Shown in pieces: positions 52,181-61,745 of a DNA stretch of 64,000 bases. Each line of letters begins with the position of its first letter. Position 1 is the stretch's first letter. This DNA comes from Jiella flava (GTDB lineage: Bacteria; Pseudomonadota; Alphaproteobacteria; Rhizobiales; Rhizobiaceae): positions 372,001 through 436,000 of the forward strand of contig NZ_JAFMPP010000002.1 of assembly GCF_017349315.1 (NCBI RefSeq), read 5' to 3'. Under the pieces are notes generated by a model. That model was not told the DNA's origin. It made no database searches and worked only from the letters and a program-made list of their open reading frames with translations. Position numbers and translations under genes: made by a program.

Positions 52181-53692
52181 ATGCAGCAGAAAAATCGGCC
52201 GCGGATCAAGCGCAATCGTCTTCTCGCCGGCGTTGTCGCCGCGGGCGTTGCCGGGACCGCTCTTGCCGGCGGGATGTTGGCCAACACGCTCCCCGTCTTC
52301 GCCGACCCGGTCCACGTCGACGCGCCGCAGCAGAGCTTCGGCTTTGCCGATGTCGTCTCGAAGGTCTCGCCGGCGGTGGTCTCCGTCCGTGTGACCGAGG
52401 ATGTCAAGACGGCGGCGGATGACGGCGAAGATCAGATGCAGAACCCCTTCGACAATCTGCCGAAGGATCATCCGCTGCGCCGCTTTTTCGATATGCCGGG
52501 CATGCAGGGCGCCAAGCCGCACGGCCGGCAGCTCCCGCGCCACGCCATCGCTCAGGGCTCCGGCTTCTTCATCTCCGACGACGGCTATCTGGTCACCAAC
52601 AATCACGTCGTCGACGGCGGCAGCAAGTTCACCGTGGTGATGGACGATGGCAAGGAATATGACGCCAAGCTCGTCGGCACCGACAAGCGCACCGATCTTG
52701 CCCTGCTGAAGGTCAACGCGACGCACAAATTCACCTATGTTGCCTGGGGCGACGACAGCAAGGTGCGTGTCGGTGACTGGGTGGTGGCCGTCGGCAATCC
52801 GTTCGGTCTCGGCGGCACGGTGACGGCCGGGATTGTCTCTGCCCGTGGCCGCGACATCGGCGCCGGCCCCTATGACGACTTCCTGCAGATCGACGCGGCG
52901 GTCAATCGCGGCAATTCCGGTGGTCCCGACTTCAACCTCGAAGGCCAGGTCATCGGCATCAACACCGCGATCTTCTCGCCGTCGGGCGGCAATGTCGGCA
53001 TCGCCTTCGCCATCCCGGCATCGGTGGCGCAGGGCGTGATCCAATCGCTGAAGGAGCATGGTTCGGTTCAGCGCGGCTGGCTTGGCGTGCAGATCGCGCC
53101 GGTGACGGACGATATCGCCGAAGCGGTGGGGCTCGCCGAATCCAAGGGCGCGATCGTCACCTTGCCGGACAACGAGACGCCGGCCTCCAAGGCGGGCATC
53201 AAGACCGGCGACGTGATCACCGCGGTCGATGGGCAGACCGTGGCCACGCCGCGTGAGTTGGCCCGTTCCATCGGCGACGACCGCCCGGGCACCACGGTCA
53301 ACATCACCGTGTGGCGCGACGGCCAGGCCAAGAACATTCCGGTCAAGCTCGGCAATCTGGCGAGCCTCGACGAATCGGCCTCGGTCTCGTCGAAGAACGG
53401 TGCGGTGCCGACCAACCCGTCGTCGCTGTCGGGTTACGGCCTCACCGTCACCCCATCGGAAGATGGCAACGGCGTCGTCGTCACCGACATCGATCCGGAC
53501 TCCACTGCCGCCGAGAAAGGCATGCAGCCGGGCGACGTCATCGTCGCGGTCAACGGCAAGGCGGTGACCGATCAGAAGGAAGTGCGCGAGGCACTGCGCG
53601 ATGCGGCCAAGTCCGGCCGCAAGGCGGCGCTCTTCCAGCTGCGCCAGGGCGACCAGAATCGCTTCGTGGCGCTGCCGCTGAACAAGGGGTGA
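52181..53692 (+). CDS. degP: DegP/HtrA periplasmic serine protease
   Basis: 503-residue Do-family protease and chaperone. A long basic signal peptide (about 1-42) is followed by a trypsin-like domain with the triad H142 (TNNHVVD), D172 (RTDLALLK) and S246 (GNSGGP; here GNSGGPDF instead of the common GNSGGPL). Two PDZ domains follow, about 290-385 (RGWLGVQIAPVTDD) and 405-500 (GNGVVVTDIDPDSTAAEKGMQ). It degrades misfolded envelope proteins. Position after cycL and before a two-component pair and glnE is the usual rhizobial order. Confidence 0.95.
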   Translation: MQQKNRPRIKRNRLLAGVVAAGVAGTALAGGMLANTLPVFADPVHVDAPQQSFGFADVVSKVSPAVVSVRVTEDVKTAADDGEDQMQNPFDNLPKDHPLRRFFDMPGMQGAKPHGRQLPRHAIAQGSGFFISDDGYLVTNNHVVDGGSKFTVVMDDGKEYDAKLVGTDKRTDLALLKVNATHKFTYVAWGDDSKVRVGDWVVAVGNPFGLGGTVTAGIVSARGRDIGAGPYDDFLQIDAAVNRGNSGGPDFNLEGQVIGINTAIFSPSGGNVGIAFAIPASVAQGVIQSLKEHGSVQRGWLGVQIAPVTDDIAEAVGLAESKGAIVTLPDNETPASKAGIKTGDVITAVDGQTVATPRELARSIGDDRPGTTVNITVWRDGQAKNIPVKLGNLASLDESASVSSKNGAVPTNPSSLSGYGLTVTPSEDGNGVVVTDIDPDSTAAEKGMQPGDVIVAVNGKAVTDQKEVREALRDAAKSGRKAALFQLRQGDQNRFVALPLNKG

Positions 53693-53867
53693 GCCACACG
53701 GCTCACGCCACTGGGGAGGGGGCTGATCGCCTCCTCCCTCCTCCCCGGAAGTCGGGCACCCGGATCGGGTGTCCGCCTTCTGGCGTTTTCGCGAGATGTC
53801 CAAGGGACAACGTCCCGACGCGCATTGATTTTCGGTCCGAGATTATCGATTTAGGTGAGTAGACGTC

Positions 53868-54581
53868 ATGCCAGCCGAAGCCGCGACCGTAATGCCGGAG
53901 TCCATGCGTATCCTGATCATCGAAGACGACCGCGAAGCGGCGTCCTATCTCGTCAAGGCACTTAAGGAAGCCGGTCATGTCGCCGACCACGCGGCGGACG
54001 GTGAAGAGGGGCTCCATTCGGCCCAGACGCGCGCCTACGATGTTCTGATCGTCGATCGGATGCTGCCGAAGCTCGATGGCCTGTCGGTGGTCACCAATCT
54101 CAGGGAAACCGGCCAGGACACGCCGGTGCTGATCCTCTCCGCGCTCGGCCAGGTCGACGACCGGGTCAAGGGCCTCAGGGCCGGCGGAGACGACTACCTA
54201 TCGAAGCCCTTCGCCATTTCCGAACTCTTGGCGCGGGTGGAAGTGCTCGGCAAGCGCCGTGGCACCAAGGATGTGGAGACGTCCTACCGGGTCGGCGATC
54301 TCGAACTCGATCGGCTCTCCCACGAGGTGCGTCGTGCCGGCAAGCCGATTGTCCTGCAGCCGCGCGAATTCCGGCTACTCGAATATCTGATGAAGCACGC
54401 CAATCAGGTCGTCACCCGCACGATGCTCCTGGAGAACGTCTGGGACTACCACTTCGACCCGCAGACCAACGTCATCGACGTGCATATCTCTCGCCTGCGC
54501 TCGAAGATCGAGCGGGAATTCGGCCCGCCGATCCTGCACACGGTCCGCGGCGCCGGCTATATCATGCGTGCGGACGATTGA
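53868..54581 (+). CDS. OmpR-family response regulator
   Basis: 237 residues. The receiver has EDDRE, phospho-acceptor D63 (LIVDRMLPKLDG) and the lysine in LSKPF. The C-terminal winged helix has LQPREFRLLEYLMKHANQVVTR and NVIDVHISRLRSKIEREFG. This start has TTAGGTGAG in front; ATG at 53904 (MRILIIEDD) is a shorter alternative. It lies between degP and its kinase, so it may regulate envelope-stress functions, though I see no direct evidence for target sites. Confidence 0.92.
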   Translation: MPAEAATVMPESMRILIIEDDREAASYLVKALKEAGHVADHAADGEEGLHSAQTRAYDVLIVDRMLPKLDGLSVVTNLRETGQDTPVLILSALGQVDDRVKGLRAGGDDYLSKPFAISELLARVEVLGKRRGTKDVETSYRVGDLELDRLSHEVRRAGKPIVLQPREFRLLEYLMKHANQVVTRTMLLENVWDYHFDPQTNVIDVHISRLRSKIEREFGPPILHTVRGAGYIMRADD

Positions 54582-54664
54582 TCCGCCGCTTCAGCCATCG
54601 CGGGCATGCCCTTGTCTGAAATGACTGGCTTTTGACATCTCATCATTTCGCAATTCCCGGCCCG

Positions 54665-56083
54665 ATGGCACGTTTTCGCTCTCTCATGCGCATGACTGCC
54701 GTCCGGCTCTCGGCGGTGTATTTCCTGCTGTTCGCCATCTGCGCGGTGGTGCTGGTGTTCTATGTCACCGCCACCGCCTCGACGATCGTCGAGGATCAGA
54801 GCCGCCGCGCGATCTCGGAAGAACTCGACGAGCTGGCGCAGGTCTATCATCAGGGCGGCATCATCGGGCTGGTGCGCACCATCGACCGACGCTCGCGCCA
54901 GCCGGGGGCCTCGCTCTATCTTGTCACCGATGCCAGCGGCCGGATCATCGCCGGCAATGTCGAAAGCCTGCAGGCGGGCGTTCTCGATCGTGCCGGCCCG
55001 ACCAAGAACGCGTTTTCCTACGAACGCTATTCCGATAGCCAACGCGAGCGCTACCACCTCGCCATCGCCGAAGTCGTCAGCCTGCCCAACGGCATGCGCG
55101 TCCTCGTCGGGCGGGACCAGAGCGAACAGGTGCGGTTTCGCGGCGTTGTGCGCAGCGCGCTGATTCTGGCACTGGCGTTGATGGGCGTCGCCGCCTTGAT
55201 CGCTTGGTTCTTCGTTGGTCGCAGCGCGCTGAAGCGGCTCGACGGGGTGACGGCGGCGAGCTCTCGCATCCTCTCCGGCGATCTGTCGGAGCGCTTGCCG
55301 GTGACCGGAGCCGGCGATGAATTTGACCGGCTGTCGGCCAATCTGAACACGCTGCTTGCTCGCATCTCGCTGTTGCAGGAAGGCTTGCAGCAAGTCTCCG
55401 ACAACATCGCCCATGACCTGCGCACCCCGCTGACGCGGCTGCGCACCCGGGCCGAGGGCTCTCTTGCCGCGCCGCCGAATGCCGAGGAGGCGCGCGAGGT
55501 GATGGAACAGATGATCGCCGAATGCGACCAGATGATCCGGACCTTCGACGCGCTGCTGATGATTTCGCGTGTCGAGGCGGGCTCCGATCAGGTGATCAAG
55601 TCGGAAATCGATCTGGCCGCGATCGTCGCCGATCTGACCGATCTCTACGAACCGCTGGCCGAGGATGCCGGCGCCGAACTCACTCTCGAATGTCCGCCGG
55701 AAATGGGGGTGGTGGCGAGCCGCGAATTGATCGCGCAGGCGCTGTCGAACCTCATCGACAACGCGCTGAAATACGCCACCAGCGCGGAGCGAAAAACGCG
55801 GATCAAGGTCCAACTGGCCAGCGACGAGCGGCAGTGGTGGATCGCCGTCAGCGACGATGGTCCGGGCATTCCCGCCGACAAGCGCGGGCGGGTGCTGGAA
55901 CGTTTTTATCGCCTCGACCAAAGCCGCACCATGCCCGGCTCCGGCCTCGGATTGTCGCTTGTTCAGGCGATCGCCCATGTTCATGGCGGTCGTCTGGTCC
56001 TTGAGGATGCCGCGCCCGGTCTTACTGTTCGTCTGGAGATGCCTCTGGATGACAGGCAGACGGGCGAGAGAAGCGATGGATGA
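54665..56083 (+). CDS. Sensor histidine kinase, partner of the regulator upstream
   Basis: 472 residues. TM1 (LSAVYFLLFAICAVVLVFYVT), a periplasmic domain of about 130 residues, TM2 (ALILALALMGVAALIAWFFVG), HAMP, then DHp with phospho-acceptor H250 (DNIAHDLRTPLTRL) and the ATPase domain (NLIDNALKYA, DDGPGIP, GSGLGLSLVQAI). ATG at 54665 is chosen over a TTG at 54632. It overlaps glnE by 8 bases. Confidence 0.92.
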   Translation: MARFRSLMRMTAVRLSAVYFLLFAICAVVLVFYVTATASTIVEDQSRRAISEELDELAQVYHQGGIIGLVRTIDRRSRQPGASLYLVTDASGRIIAGNVESLQAGVLDRAGPTKNAFSYERYSDSQRERYHLAIAEVVSLPNGMRVLVGRDQSEQVRFRGVVRSALILALALMGVAALIAWFFVGRSALKRLDGVTAASSRILSGDLSERLPVTGAGDEFDRLSANLNTLLARISLLQEGLQQVSDNIAHDLRTPLTRLRTRAEGSLAAPPNAEEAREVMEQMIAECDQMIRTFDALLMISRVEAGSDQVIKSEIDLAAIVADLTDLYEPLAEDAGAELTLECPPEMGVVASRELIAQALSNLIDNALKYATSAERKTRIKVQLASDERQWWIAVSDDGPGIPADKRGRVLERFYRLDQSRTMPGSGLGLSLVQAIAHVHGGRLVLEDAAPGLTVRLEMPLDDRQTGERSDG

Positions 56084-59060
56084 CGACGGCAGCTGCGAGG
56101 CGGGCCTGAAGATCGGCGGGGACCGGCATCCCCGCCCGTTGAACGAGACAGCGGCGGCCCGCTGGCGCGACGAGCTGGCGGCACTGGCGGCGGAGCGCGA
56201 GCTGAATGGCCTCGCCGGTCTGTTGCGCTCGGATCATCCCGACGCAGCGCGGCTTGCGGCGGTTCTCGATCTTTCATCCTATCTCAACGGCATCGCTTTC
56301 AAGAACCCGGAATGGGTCGAGGCGCTCATCGGATCGAGCGCTGCCGATCTTATCGCCGCGACCATCACCGAGTTGAACCGGATGCCCGCGCCCGGTACCA
56401 GCGATGCGGCGCTGATGGCGGCGCTGCGGCAGGCCAAGCGCAAGGTCGCGCTGCTCGTCGCGCTGTCTGATGTCTTCGGCGCTATCAGGCCAGTTGAGAC
56501 CACCCGCATCCTGTCCGATTTCGCCGAGGCGGCGGTGAGCGCCGCGTTGCGATTTTGCCTTCTCGACCTCAACGCGAGCGGCAAGATCGCGCTGCCCGAT
56601 CCAGACAATCCGGAAACGGGATCGGGCCTGTTCGTGCTCGGCATGGGCAAGCTCGGCGCGCGCGAGCTCAACTATTCCAGCGACATCGACCTCATCGTCT
56701 TGTTCGACGAGACCCGACCCCTGACGCCGGACCCCATGGATGCGCCGGAGATCCTGTCGCGTCTCGTCCGCCGGCTGACGCGCATTCTCGCCGAACGCAC
56801 CGGCGATGGCTATGTCGCGCGCACCGACTTGCGGCTGCGGCCGGACCCCGGCGCGATGCCGCTCGCCATCTCGGTGGCGATGGCGCTGACCTATTATGAA
56901 GGCAGCGGCCGCGACTGGGAGCGCGCGGCAATGATCAAGGCGCGGCCGGTGGCCGGCGACAAGGCGGCGGCCGAGCGCTTTCTGGAGGAGATTTCGCCTT
57001 TCGTCTGGCGGCGCTATCTCGACTTTTCGGCCGTGGCTGCGATCCAGGATATGAAACAGCGGATCGACCACCATCGCGGCTTCGACCGGGTCGGGCTCGA
57101 GGGGCACAACGTCAAACTCGGCCGCGGCGGCATTCGCGAGATCGAATTCTTCGCTCAGGCCCAGCAACTGATCGCCGGCGGGCGGGCGCCGCAGCTGCGC
57201 CAGCGGCGCACCGACGACGCCTTGCAGGCGCTGGCGGATGGCGGCTGGATCGATCCGGCGACCGGCGCGGAGCTCACCGAGGACTACTGGCTGTTGCGGC
57301 AGGTCGAGCACGCGATCCAGATGATCGCCGACGAGCAGAGCCACACCTTGCCGGAGGAAGTGGAAAAGCTTGGCGCCGTCGCGCGGCTGGCGGGTTTTGC
57401 TGACGAGGCGGCGCTTGGCGCGGCGTTGCTGCCCTGCCTGAAGCGGGTCGACGGGCGCTATGGTCGGCTGTTCAGTGAGGGCCGGGGGGAGCGCCGTGAG
57501 GCCGCCGACACCGAGCGGCTGAAGCGCCTGTCGCAGTCGCCAGACGACGCCGAGGCGATCGCTGCGATCGAGGATCTCGGCTACCAGCGCGGGGCCGATA
57601 TTGCCCGCGTCGTCCATGGCTGGACGCTCGGGCGCTACCGCGCCACCCGGACGGCGACGGCAAGGGCACGGCTTGCCCAGATCATGCCGATGCTCCTTGC
57701 CGCCTTCGGCAAGGCCCATGATCCGGACGCAGCCCTGACCGCCTTCGATCGGTTCCTCGCCGGCCTGCCGTCCGGCATTCAGTTCTTTTCGCTGATCGCC
57801 TCCAATCCGAAGATGCTGGAGCTGCTCGCCGACATCATCACCGCGGCACCGGCGCTGCGCGAGACCATCGCCGCGCGGCCGCATGTCTTCGACGCGCTGC
57901 TCGATCCGGCGTTTCTCGACGAGGTGCCTGATCGCGATCTCCTCGCCGAGCGGCTGTCGCTGTCCATGGGCCAGGCGCGCGATTACGAGGACGCGCTGAG
58001 CCGCTTGCGCATTTTTGCCTCCGAACAGCGCTTCCTGGTCGGGGCGCGGATGCTGAGTGGAGTGATCGAGGCCGACGAGGCCGGCGCGGCCTTTTCGAAT
58101 ATCGCCGATGTCGTGCTTGAGGCGACGCTCGCCGCCGTCGCGGCGGAATTCCAGCGCATACATGGCCAGGTGCCCGGCGCGCGGATCGCTCTTCTTGGCA
58201 TGGGCCGGCTCGGCAGCCGTGAGCTGACCGCCGGCTCCGACATCGATCTCATTCTGTTCTACGACCACGACGAGGGCGTCGAGGCGTCCGACGGCGACCG
58301 GCCGCTGGCGCCGAGCACCTATTTCGCCCGGCTGACCCAGCGCCTCATCGCGGCGATGACCGCGCCGATGCGCGAGGGCATTCTCTACGACGTCGACTTC
58401 CGGCTTCGTCCCTCGGGCAACAAGGGGCCGCTCGCCACCCATATCGAGGCGTTCCGGCGCTATCAGGAACGCGACGCCTGGACCTGGGAGCGGATGGCGC
58501 TGACCCGATCTCGGCCGGTGGCCGGCGCCCCTGAATTCGTCGCTTTGGTGACGCGGACGGTGGGGAGCATTCTCGCCGCCCGCCACGTCGAGAGCGCGAT
58601 CACGAAGGACGTCGCGTCGATGCGCCAGCGGATTTCCGCCAGCAAGCCGCCACGCGGCGCCTTGGACCTGAAGCTGCGGCCGGGCGGGCTGATCGATCTG
58701 GAGTTTTTGGCGCAATGGGCGCTTTTGACGGGCCGGGCGTCGCCGGATCTTTACGGGGTCGCGACCGAGACGGTGCTGGCCGCCGGCGATTGGCCATGCG
58801 GCGTTGACGGCGCGGCGCTCGCCCGAGCGGTGAACGCGTTCACCCGGGTGATCCAGCTGGTGCGGCTCGGGCCCGAAGATGTGCGCGAGGTCGCGGCCTT
58901 GCCGGCCGGGCTGGAGCGGGCGATCCGCCGGTCGTTGAGACTTGCGGCCGAGGCGGATCTCGAGGTTTGGCTGGCGGCCGAGACGGCGACGGTCCGAGCC
59001 GCCTTCGTCGCGGTTCTGGGCGAAGCGCCGGAGGTCGGTCCGAGACCGGCGACCCCATGA
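56076..59060 (+). CDS. glnE: Bifunctional glutamine synthetase adenylyltransferase/deadenylase
   Basis: 994 residues with two nucleotidyltransferase domains. The N-terminal adenylyl-removing domain has GMGKLGARELNYSSDIDLIV and the C-terminal adenylyl-transferase domain has GMGRLGSRELTAGSDIDLIL, each with the paired Asp metal ligands. Helical GlnB-interaction regions lie between and after. It adjusts glutamine synthetase activity to nitrogen status with PII. The start overlaps the kinase stop, showing translational coupling of nitrogen control to a two-component operon. Confidence 0.96.
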   Translation: MDDDGSCEAGLKIGGDRHPRPLNETAAARWRDELAALAAERELNGLAGLLRSDHPDAARLAAVLDLSSYLNGIAFKNPEWVEALIGSSAADLIAATITELNRMPAPGTSDAALMAALRQAKRKVALLVALSDVFGAIRPVETTRILSDFAEAAVSAALRFCLLDLNASGKIALPDPDNPETGSGLFVLGMGKLGARELNYSSDIDLIVLFDETRPLTPDPMDAPEILSRLVRRLTRILAERTGDGYVARTDLRLRPDPGAMPLAISVAMALTYYEGSGRDWERAAMIKARPVAGDKAAAERFLEEISPFVWRRYLDFSAVAAIQDMKQRIDHHRGFDRVGLEGHNVKLGRGGIREIEFFAQAQQLIAGGRAPQLRQRRTDDALQALADGGWIDPATGAELTEDYWLLRQVEHAIQMIADEQSHTLPEEVEKLGAVARLAGFADEAALGAALLPCLKRVDGRYGRLFSEGRGERREAADTERLKRLSQSPDDAEAIAAIEDLGYQRGADIARVVHGWTLGRYRATRTATARARLAQIMPMLLAAFGKAHDPDAALTAFDRFLAGLPSGIQFFSLIASNPKMLELLADIITAAPALRETIAARPHVFDALLDPAFLDEVPDRDLLAERLSLSMGQARDYEDALSRLRIFASEQRFLVGARMLSGVIEADEAGAAFSNIADVVLEATLAAVAAEFQRIHGQVPGARIALLGMGRLGSRELTAGSDIDLILFYDHDEGVEASDGDRPLAPSTYFARLTQRLIAAMTAPMREGILYDVDFRLRPSGNKGPLATHIEAFRRYQERDAWTWERMALTRSRPVAGAPEFVALVTRTVGSILAARHVESAITKDVASMRQRISASKPPRGALDLKLRPGGLIDLEFLAQWALLTGRASPDLYGVATETVLAAGDWPCGVDGAALARAVNAFTRVIQLVRLGPEDVREVAALPAGLERAIRRSLRLAAEADLEVWLAAETATVRAAFVAVLGEAPEVGPRPATP

Positions 59061-59190
59061 GAGCATCGCTGTCATGTCGTTGCCGACAAGCGCGCGTGGC
59101 GTTTGAGCCACGACAGAGAGGGAAGGCCGTCAGGTGACGTCTTGCGATCGGCGGGATGAGGTCGGCTCGTTGCCCGCCGCGTGACGCTTT

Positions 59191-61617
59191 TCAGGCGGCT
59201 CGGTCGAGTTTGTTGGGCATCTCCCGCAGAGCCGGCGCCCGCTCGCGATCGTGGCTCTCCCGGTGCGCCCGGCGATCACGCCGCGTCTGATTGAGCGGCA
59301 GGCGCAAGCTGACGACCGTGCCGTGGCCAACCCGCGAGGTGATCCGCATCTGGCCGCCATGCAAGCGGACCAATGCTCGGGCGATGGCGATGCCTAGTCC
59401 CGTGCCGCGGCTTTTCGAGCGGAGCAACTCGCTCTCGACCTCGACGAAGGGTAGGCCGAGCGACGCCAGCGCTTCGCGCGGAATGCCGGGGCCGTTGTCG
59501 GCGATTGTCAGGCAGGCGGTATCGCCGATTTGGCGCAACCGCAGCCGCACTTCGCCGCCTTCCGGTGTGAACTTCACGGCGTTGGACAGAAGGTTCAGCA
59601 CCACCTGCGAACTCGCGCGGCGATCGGACAAGAGCGAGAGCTGCTTCGGCGCCTCGATGAAGAGGTCGACATTCTTCTTGCGCGCCAGCGGCTCGATCAA
59701 CGCTTCGCTGCGCCGCACGATGTCGCCGAAGTCGATGGCTTCGCAGCACAGCTCGAGGCGGCCGGACTCGATCGTCGCCATCTGCAGGATGTCGTCGATC
59801 ATCCGCAACAGGTGGTTGCCGCTCATGAAGATGTCGTCGACATATTCGCCGTATTTGTCACTGATCGAGCCGAAGGTGCGTTGGCGGATGATGTCGGAGA
59901 AGCCGAGAATGGCGTTCAGAGGTGTGCGCAGCTCATGCGACATGTTGGCGAGGAAGGCGGTTTTGGCGCGCGAGGCACGCTCGGCCCGGTCCTTTTCGGC
60001 GACGTAGCGCAGGTTGAGTTCGCTCAGCTGGTCGGCCTTACGCTCGGCATCGGCGGTCGCAACCTCCAGCTTGGCGATCGTCGCCAGCAGCTTTTGCCGG
60101 GAATCCTGGGTGAGCGTTTTGTGATGCTTGATTTGGGTGATGTCGGTGCCGACCCAGACCGTGCCGCCATCTGCCGCGCGGCGGCTCGAGATCAGCAGCC
60201 AGCGGCCATCCGGCATCTGGGCTTCGACGGCGCTTTCGCCGGGCGCCAGATCCTCGCCGTCGAGGGTGATCGACCGGATCGGCCGGCGCGCCTTGCGCAT
60301 CACCTTGTCGAGCGGCGTTCCGGGGGCGATGTCGTCTTCGCTGAGCCCGAAGGTCTTGCGATAGATCGAGTTGGAGATCACCACCCGGTCTTCGCTGTCG
60401 CAGAGAAGAAAGGTTTCGGAGATCTGCTCGATGGTGTTCTTGAGGCGGTGATTGGCCTCGTTGGTTTGCCGGGCAAGTTCCAGTTGCTCGCTGACATCGA
60501 CCGCGATCCCGATCAGATGCAGCTCGCCTTCGGCGCTCGGCACCACCTTGGCGCAGCCGCGGATCCAGACATAGCTGCCGTCGGCTCTGCGCATGCGGAA
60601 CACCTGGTCGAGATGGTCGGCTTTGCCTTCGGCGACGTTGCGCGCGATGGTGAACAAGCCGCCATCCTCGCGATGCATCAGCGGTGCCACCTCGGAAAAG
60701 GGCATGACGCCGTCGCGCGGTTCCATGCCGAGGATTTCGTACATCGAGCGCGACCAGTACATCTGGCCCCGCGCCACATCCCAGTCCCAAAGCCCGCATT
60801 TGCCTCGCGAAAGGGCGATGTCGATGCGGTGCTGGGTTTCGGCGCACAGGCCGCTAAAACCTTCGGCGCGGCGTGACTGGCGGAAATAGGCGATCAGCAC
60901 GAGCAAGAGAATTGCCGCCGTCAGCGCGAAAAGTGAGACTTTCATCGCGCAGTCCTGGCGCCAAGCGGCGAGCAGTGTCGAATGCGGCCAGAAGAAATTG
61001 ATCTGCCCGCCGTCGCCCGGAAGCTTGGCGGCGGTGGCGATCGCCTCGTCGCCGTCGAGGCCGATCTGCAGCACGTGGCCGCCGGCGTCGGAAGCCATCA
61101 ACTCGCGCGGGTCGGAGACATGATCGAAGATGCTGCTGCCGACCCGGCTGTCCTTGGCGGGCAGGGAGGCGAGAATGGTGCCGTCGCGATTGGTCACCAG
61201 CACGACGGCCTCTGCCGGCAGGACATTGGCCGTAACGAGGGTGGCGAGAAAGGTCTCGGCGTCGAATTTGACGCCCTTGGCTTCGTCGAGGCTCAAATTG
61301 GTGTTGAGAAGCATGGCAATGGCGGCGGTGTCGCGCCGCGCCTCTTTCAACATCGTGACGCGATCGCCGAAGCTCATCGACAGGCGCGTGACACCGAGCG
61401 CCACGAGGAACAGGAGGACGAGACCAGGAATCACGCGCCGGGCGAGTATCGGATCGAGTTTCAGCCAGACATCGAACTTGTGTTCGCTCGGATTGGCGCC
61501 GTGGTTGCCATCCCCGCGGAGCGCATGATCCTTACCGGCGGATCGGCGTCCCGTCAGGTGGCCGATCCACGCCAGCAAACCTTCCCCGTTCGGTGCGTTG
61601 GACGCATCCGCTCGCAT
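59191..61617 (-). CDS. PAS-domain sensor histidine kinase
   Basis: 808 residues. A cytoplasmic N-terminus precedes TM1 (VIPGLVLLFLVALGVTRL, about 62-79) and a periplasmic sensor domain of about 145 residues. TM2 is VSLFALTAAILLLVLIAYF (about 227-245). Two PAS domains follow (GLWDWDVARGQMYWSRSMYEILG and FLLCDSEDRVVISNSIYRKTFGLSEDD), then a coiled coil, DHp with H561 (ANMSHELRTPLNAI) and the ATPase (NLLSNAVKFTPEGG, DNGPGIP, GTGLGIA). The DHp style FGSISDKYGEYVDDIFMSGNHLL is that of the PleC/DivJ/PdhS group, though without more data I do not name it. There is no adjacent regulator, so it is an orphan kinase. Convergent with glnE. Confidence 0.9.
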   Translation of the reverse strand: MRADASNAPNGEGLLAWIGHLTGRRSAGKDHALRGDGNHGANPSEHKFDVWLKLDPILARRVIPGLVLLFLVALGVTRLSMSFGDRVTMLKEARRDTAAIAMLLNTNLSLDEAKGVKFDAETFLATLVTANVLPAEAVVLVTNRDGTILASLPAKDSRVGSSIFDHVSDPRELMASDAGGHVLQIGLDGDEAIATAAKLPGDGGQINFFWPHSTLLAAWRQDCAMKVSLFALTAAILLLVLIAYFRQSRRAEGFSGLCAETQHRIDIALSRGKCGLWDWDVARGQMYWSRSMYEILGMEPRDGVMPFSEVAPLMHREDGGLFTIARNVAEGKADHLDQVFRMRRADGSYVWIRGCAKVVPSAEGELHLIGIAVDVSEQLELARQTNEANHRLKNTIEQISETFLLCDSEDRVVISNSIYRKTFGLSEDDIAPGTPLDKVMRKARRPIRSITLDGEDLAPGESAVEAQMPDGRWLLISSRRAADGGTVWVGTDITQIKHHKTLTQDSRQKLLATIAKLEVATADAERKADQLSELNLRYVAEKDRAERASRAKTAFLANMSHELRTPLNAILGFSDIIRQRTFGSISDKYGEYVDDIFMSGNHLLRMIDDILQMATIESGRLELCCEAIDFGDIVRRSEALIEPLARKKNVDLFIEAPKQLSLLSDRRASSQVVLNLLSNAVKFTPEGGEVRLRLRQIGDTACLTIADNGPGIPREALASLGLPFVEVESELLRSKSRGTGLGIAIARALVRLHGGQMRITSRVGHGTVVSLRLPLNQTRRDRRAHRESHDRERAPALREMPNKLDRAA

Positions 61618-61745
61618 AGAAGAACCCTCGTAGCCGCATCAGCGATCCGGTGAGCCGCTTACCGAATCGCAATAAATTGACCAAACACGAATCGGCTTGT
61701 CCATAGCTGGCGCACACGAAATGTAAAATTTTTCAACAATTCGCA

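Noticed and set aside
53700-53750. Possible terminator after degP
   Set aside because: GGGGAGGG and CCCTCCTCCCC can pair, but the stem is imperfect and no T run follows. Not strong enough to call.
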